Assembly: GCA_964599655.1 (NCBI GenBank)
Contig: CAZRGV010000184.1
Coordinates: forward strand, 1-10,236
Reading direction: 5' to 3'
DNA from: CAZRGV01 sp964599655
GTDB taxonomy: Bacteria; Planctomycetota; Planctomycetia; Isosphaerales; Isosphaeraceae
Length of the DNA: 10,236 nucleotides
The notes beneath the pieces are model-generated. The model ran no database searches and was not told where the DNA came from. It saw only the letters and a list, made by a program, of their open reading frames with translations. Every line of letters begins with the position of its first letter. Position 1 is the stretch's first letter. Shown piece after piece: positions 7,134 through 10,236 of the stretch. Position numbers and translations under genes: made by a program.

Positions 7134-7342
7134 TCACGGGCGATCCTCTTGCTGGGCCTCAGGCCGCACCCTGGAAGACGCCCTCGCGCCATCCAGGACG
7201 GAATCGGCCGGCTTGCTGGGGCGACCGACCCTCGGAGCGGTCTCAACGGCCTCGGCTCGAGGTTCCCTGGACGTTGTTCCGCGGGGTTTCCGTCCAGGCC
7301 GACCGCCCCTTGCGCGGCGCGTCAGCCTCGGTCCGGCCGTGC
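7134..7342. other. Intergenic stretch between converging rpmB and the pilin gene
   Basis: Together with the two flanking hairpins this is a gap of 291 bp (7077-7367) between converging genes. A 74-codon minus-strand frame crosses it, starting from TTG and with no ribosome-binding site recognised. Its Arg/Pro-rich product matches no family I know. I see no RNA gene. Confidence 0.4.
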
Positions 7343-7369
7343 GATCGACGGGCCCCAACGGCGTCGATC
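7343..7369 (-). terminator. Hairpin overlapping the pilin stop codon
   Basis: On the minus strand, GATCGACG (7369-7362) pairs with CGTCGATC (7350-7343), an 8-bp perfect stem with an 11-nt loop. The stem begins inside the TGA stop of the pilin gene. No T tract follows. It probably ends or protects the pilin mRNA. Confidence 0.5.
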
Positions 7370-7577
7370 AACCCGAGCCGCTGGCCGCCTTCGAGGCGTT
7401 AATGATGCAGTTCGTGCTGTTCTGGAAGTTGCCGGCGACGCCACCTCCAAACGTGTTGATCGCTAAGATCGACGCCGCGATGATGAGGGCGAGCATGACC
7501 GCGTACTCGACGGCGGTGGGGCCGTCTTCCTCGTCGAGAAATCGGCCAATGCTCCAGGACCGTTGGTGGTGCAACAT
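7368..7577 (-). CDS. Flp family type IVb pilin (prepilin)
   Basis: The 69-aa product is a small Flp-type prepilin. The leader MLHHQRSWSIGRFLDEEDG ends at Gly19, where a prepilin peptidase would cut. The mature protein starts PTAVEYAVMLALIIAASILA, with the family's Glu at mature position 5 and one hydrophobic helix, then a short polar tail (NTFGGGVAGNFQNS and onward). Such subunits are exported and built into Tad-type pili. ATG at 7577 follows a strong AGGAGG (7589-7594) at 11 nt. No other tad or prepilin peptidase gene is in the window, so its machinery must be encoded elsewhere. Its promoter was not recognised in the 307-bp gap shared with acs. Confidence 0.92.
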   Translation of the reverse strand: MLHHQRSWSIGRFLDEEDGPTAVEYAVMLALIIAASILAINTFGGGVAGNFQNSTNCIINASKAASGSG

Positions 7578-7800
7578 TAGGGGGAACCCCTCCTCTCGGG
7601 GCAGTGACCCGGCCCGTTGACGCCAGGCCGTCGAGCGCCTTAGTTACGGTAGGCCATTGCAACCCTAGGTCACGCGAGGCCGGTTGTTTGGATCTTTCCG
7701 GAAACACCGAAGTGGTTGTGTCTGCGCCACGAAACAAGGCCCCCCGGTCCATCACGCCCCGGCACGCCTCGGGCCGCCTTCGGAATGCCCGGCGGGCGGA

Positions 7801-7830
7801 TTGACTCCCCCTTCGTCCGCTCCTTATGAT
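7801..7830 (+). promoter_or_regulatory. Near-consensus sigma70-like promoter of acs
   Basis: TTGACT (7801-7806) and TATGAT (7825-7830) each match consensus at five of six bases, with an 18-nt spacer. Transcription would begin near 7837, leaving a leader of about 48 nt that includes the GGGAG ribosome-binding site at 7872-7876. I see no clear regulator-binding palindrome beside it. Confidence 0.7.
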
Positions 7831-7884
7831 CCAGGTTTGCTTGGTGTCGACAGTTCTCCGTCCTCTCCCCTGGGAGCCCGCGAC

Positions 7885-9840
7885 ATGACGGCCGAATCCG
7901 GTGGTGGATCGATTCATAGCGTGCTGGTCGAGAACCGTGTCTTTCCTCCACCGGCCGAGTTCGCCCAGAAGGCCCACATCTCCAGCCTCGAACAGTACCA
8001 GGCCCTCTGGAACCGGGCGAAGGACGACCCCGAAGGCTTCTGGGGCGAGCTGGCCCAGGACCTGCGATGGTTCCAGCCCTGGACCAAGGTCCTGAACTGG
8101 AACCCGCCGCATGCCCAGTGGTTCGTTGGTGGACAGATCAACGCCTCCGACAACTGCGTCGATCGCCACTGCGACGGACCCCGCGCCGACAAGACCGCCA
8201 TCCTCTGGGAAGGCGAGCCCGGCGAAGTCCGCACCCTGACCTACCGCCAGCTCCGGGACGAGGTCGCCCGCTTCGCCAACGCCCTGAAGGCCCTGGGCGT
8301 CCAGAAGGGGGACGTCGTCGCCATCTACCTGCCGATGGTTCCCGAGGCGGCCATCGCCATGCTCGCCTGCGCCCGCATCGGCGCCCCGCACACCGTCGTC
8401 TTNNNNNNNNNNNNNGCCCTCGCCGGCCGCATCCAGGACTGCTCGGCCAAGGTGATCCTCACCGCCGACGGCGGCTACCGCCGTGGCAAGGTCGTCCCCT
8501 TGAAGGAGCACGCCGACGGCGCCGCCGCCGAGTGCCCCACCATCCAGAAGGTCGTCGTCCTGAAGCGAACCGGGGCGCCGGTCCCCATGCACGACGGCCG
8601 CGACGTCTGGTGGCACGACGCGGTCGCCAACGTCTCGACCGACTGCCCGCCCCAGCCGCTCGACAGCGAACACCCCCTGTTCATCCTCTACACCTCCGGC
8701 TCGACCGGCAAGCCCAAGGGCATCCTCCACCCCACCGGCGNNNNNNNNNNNNNNNNNNNNNNNNNNNNNNNNNNNNNNNATCTCAAGGAGGATGATGTCT
8801 ACTGGTGCACCGCGGATGTCGGCTGGATCACCGGCCACAGCTACATCCTCTACGGACCCCTCGCCAACGGCGCCACCGTCGTCATGTACGAAGGGGCCCC
8901 GAACTGGCCCGACGAAGCCCGGTTCTGGAAGATCATCGAGGACCACAAGGTCACCATCCTCTACACCGCGCCGACCGCCATCCGGGCCTTCATGAAGTGG
9001 GGCGAGCAGTTCCCCAAACGGCATGACCTCTCCAGCCTCCGCCTGCTCGGCTCCGTCGGCGAGCCGATCAACCCCGAGGCCTGGATGTGGTACCACCGCG
9101 TCATCGGCGCCGGGCGTTGCCCCGTCGTCGACACCTGGTGGCAAACGGAAACCGGTATGATCATGATTTCGCCCTTGCCGGGCGCCACCCCGACCCGCCC
9201 CGGCTCGGCCACCCGCCCCCTGCCCGGCGTCGTGCCCGACGTCGTCACCAAGGACGGCGTGCCCGTCGAGGCCGGCAAGGGCGGCTTCCTGATCATCAAG
9301 CAACCCTGGCCCGCCATGCTCCGCACTCTCTGGGGCGACGACGCACGCTACAGGCAGCAGTACTGGAGCGAGATCCCCGGCAGCTACTTCACCGGCGACG
9401 GCGCCCGCCACGACGCCGATGGCAACTACTGGGTCATGGGCCGCGTCGACGACGTGCTGAACGTCTCCGGTCACCGCCTTTCGACCATGGAGATCGAGAG
9501 TGCCCTGGTCAGCCACCCGGTCGTGGCCGAGGCGGCCGTCGTCGGCAAGCCCGACGACCTCAAGGGCCAGGCCATCGCCGCGTTCGTGACCCTCGAAGGG
9601 GGCCGGACCCCCAGCGAGGAACTCAAACAGGCCCTCCGCGAGCACGTCGTCAAGGAGATTGGCGCTCTGGCCCGACCCGACGAGATCCGCTTCACCGAGG
9701 CGTTGCCGAAAACCCGATCCGGCAAAATCATGCGCCGACTCCTCCGCGACATCGCCGCCGGCAAGGAGAGTACCGGCGATACCACGACCCTGGAAGACCT
9801 GAGCGTCCTCGCCCGCCTCCGAGAAAGCGACGAGGTCTGA
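7885..9840 (+). CDS. acs: Acetyl-CoA synthetase (AMP-forming)
   Basis: It activates acetate to acetyl-CoA through acetyl-AMP, in the cytoplasm. The 651-residue frame has the length of typical Acs. Motifs in order are the ATP loop YTSGSTGKPKG (269-279), DTWWQTETG (416-424), the hinge region with TGDGARHDADGNYWVMGRVDD (about 503-523) and the C-terminal PKTRSGKIM, with catalytic Lys614, the residue acetylated in known Acs regulation. ATG at 7885 has GGGAG at 8-nt spacing; the frame extends upstream to 7684, but that part has no family match. Two runs of unknown bases (8403-8415 and 8741-8779) interrupt it; the frame is kept across both. The gene stands alone, divergent from the pilin, with its own promoter and terminator hairpin. 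Confidence 0.96.
   Translation: MTAESGGGSIHSVLVENRVFPPPAEFAQKAHISSLEQYQALWNRAKDDPEGFWGELAQDLRWFQPWTKVLNWNPPHAQWFVGGQINASDNCVDRHCDGPRADKTAILWEGEPGEVRTLTYRQLRDEVARFANALKALGVQKGDVVAIYLPMVPEAAIAMLACARIGAPHTVVXXXXXALAGRIQDCSAKVILTADGGYRRGKVVPLKEHADGAAAECPTIQKVVVLKRTGAPVPMHDGRDVWWHDAVANVSTDCPPQPLDSEHPLFILYTSGSTGKPKGILHPTGXXXXXXXXXXXXXXLKEDDVYWCTADVGWITGHSYILYGPLANGATVVMYEGAPNWPDEARFWKIIEDHKVTILYTAPTAIRAFMKWGEQFPKRHDLSSLRLLGSVGEPINPEAWMWYHRVIGAGRCPVVDTWWQTETGMIMISPLPGATPTRPGSATRPLPGVVPDVVTKDGVPVEAGKGGFLIIKQPWPAMLRTLWGDDARYRQQYWSEIPGSYFTGDGARHDADGNYWVMGRVDDVLNVSGHRLSTMEIESALVSHPVVAEAAVVGKPDDLKGQAIAAFVTLEGGRTPSEELKQALREHVVKEIGALARPDEIRFTEALPKTRSGKIMRRLLRDIAAGKESTGDTTTLEDLSVLARLRESDEV
8403..8415. other. 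13-base run of unknown bases inside acs
   Basis: The run replaces codons just after the IGAPHTVV segment, where Acs proteins normally read FGGFS plus two residues before the next Ala-Leu/Val. The frame leaves five codons where family members have about seven, so the gap is probably about 6 nt short. Confidence 0.9.
8741..8779. other. 39-base run of unknown bases inside acs
   Basis: The run follows the ATP-loop segment ILHPTG. The first codon begins with G and the last ends in AT, which fits the family's Gly...Asp ends (GYLL...VFD). Fourteen codons are available where Acs proteins usually have fifteen, so the length may be off by one codon. Confidence 0.9.
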
Positions 9841-9847
9841 CCCGCCC

Positions 9848-9874
9848 CGAGCGCCCGGCCCTCCCGGGCGCTCG
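9848..9874 (+). terminator. Hairpin terminator candidate after acs
   Basis: CGAGCGCCCGG (9848-9858) pairs perfectly with CCGGGCGCTCG (9864-9874) around a 5-nt loop, beginning 7 nt after the acs stop. The following CGCATCCTCTCCC is pyrimidine-rich but not a T tract. Confidence 0.7.
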
Positions 9875-9898
9875 CGCATCCTCTCCCAATCACGTCAA

Positions 9899-9960
9899 GG
9901 TGGGTGCCTCGTCGCGGAATTCGTCATCATTCCGCTCCCGTAGGGTGGGCATAACCCACC
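9899..9960. repeat. REP-like double-palindrome element
   Basis: Outer arms GGTGGGT (9899-9905) and ACCCACC (9954-9960) are exact inverted repeats. Inside is a second perfect stem, GCGGAAT (9914-9920) with ATTCCGC (9929-9935). The right arm can instead fold locally: GGTGGG (9944-9949) with CCCACC (9955-9960) around CATAA. The GTAGGGTGGG...CCCACC core resembles a palindrome common between genes in many bacteria (from general knowledge, not searched). Confidence 0.6.
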
Positions 9961-10236
9961 GATCTTCTTGTCTCGCAAGGAGTTCGGTGTGCCGTGCCAA
10001 TCTCGCCGAGCCCGCTCTCGCGGTTCGCTCGGCTTCGTACTTCGGGCGTCGCCCGTCCGACCCGGCCTCGCGGTCCTCGCCCGCAGGGAACCAACGGCCC
10101 GGAGAACCGCGCCTGGCCGAGATCAACGAGGGACGGGACGGTGTGCGGAACTTAAAGTTCTGAAACGACTTCCGCATCCGTCGAATCCTCGCGCCCGCTG
10201 ATTGCCCGTTCGAGCGCGACGTGGGGGTCGCTGGTT
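9961..10236. other. Gene-free right edge with several small palindromes
   Basis: No reading frame here looks like a known protein. Structures seen are GCCGAGC (10005-10011) with GCTCGGC (10027-10033), enclosing an inner 4-bp stem CCGC/GCGG (10012-10015, 10020-10023); CGGGC with GCCCG at 10043-10055; and a 13-bp palindrome, GAACTT-A-AAGTTC (10148-10160), in an AT-rich spot. They may belong to an RNA or to the control region of a gene past the edge; the sequence does not decide. Confidence 0.35.

Noticed and set aside
6266..7246. N-terminal extension of the proC frame
   Set aside because: It runs antisense through rpmF and rpmB, has no family match, and a GTG with a good ribosome-binding site gives the normal ProC length.
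7134..7358. 74-codon minus-strand frame after the pilin, with GRP-like basic motifs
   Set aside because: It has a TTG start, no ribosome-binding site, and the basic motifs follow from GC-rich codons. It lies just past the pilin terminator-like hairpin.
7617..7646. TTGACG with TAGTTA as an acs promoter
   Set aside because: The -10 match is poor, and a far better promoter lies at 7801-7830, closer to the start codon.
7399..9879. Long minus-strand open frame (826 codons) opposite acs
   Set aside because: It lies antisense to a complete acs with all family motifs, and its product is low-complexity Gly/Ala/Asp/Val-rich. It is a GC-driven shadow frame.
9890..10177. 95-codon minus-strand frame at the right edge
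   Set aside because: Its last third is translated from the palindromic element at 9899-9960, and no family or ribosome-binding site was recognised.

Overview
The window is GC-rich DNA with dense, ordinary bacterial genes. Several traits fit a planctomycete, most likely of the Isosphaeraceae or a relative: high GC, a lone Flp/Fap-type pilin gene, secreted and membrane-anchored proteins of unknown role, long palindromic intergenic repeats, and housekeeping genes scattered rather than grouped in large operons. This placement is an inference from gene style, not from a marker gene. No rRNA, tRNA, CRISPR array, insertion sequence or phage gene was seen.

Layout. Bases 1-180 hold a degenerate tandem palindromic repeat of about 53 bp. 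From 355 to 6265 every gene is on the minus strand. In transcription order these are: proC (pyrroline-5-carboxylate reductase), a small metallophosphoesterase, guaA (GMP synthase), a four-helix DUF486 membrane protein, a secreted C45-type N-terminal-nucleophile hydrolase, and a single-span membrane protein of unknown function. guaA and DUF486 are 21 nt apart, and the last two genes are 25 nt apart, so each pair is probably co-transcribed. Divergent from proC, a plus-strand ribosomal pair, rpmF-rpmB (L32-L28), lies behind a good sigma70-like promoter and is followed by a strong hairpin. Next come a minus-strand type IVb pilin and a divergent, full-length acs (acetyl-CoA synthetase). acs has a near-consensus promoter and a terminator-like hairpin, and it carries two runs of unknown bases. 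The right edge (9875-10236) has no convincing gene. It holds a REP-like double palindrome and further hairpins.

Function. The recognised enzymes are core metabolism: proline synthesis, guanine nucleotide synthesis, acetate activation and translation. They do not form one pathway. I found no convincing new multi-gene system. The points most worth following are the two intergenic palindrome families, the altered zinc-ligand spacing in L32, the C45 hydrolase/membrane-protein pair, and the gaps that fall exactly on conserved acs segments.
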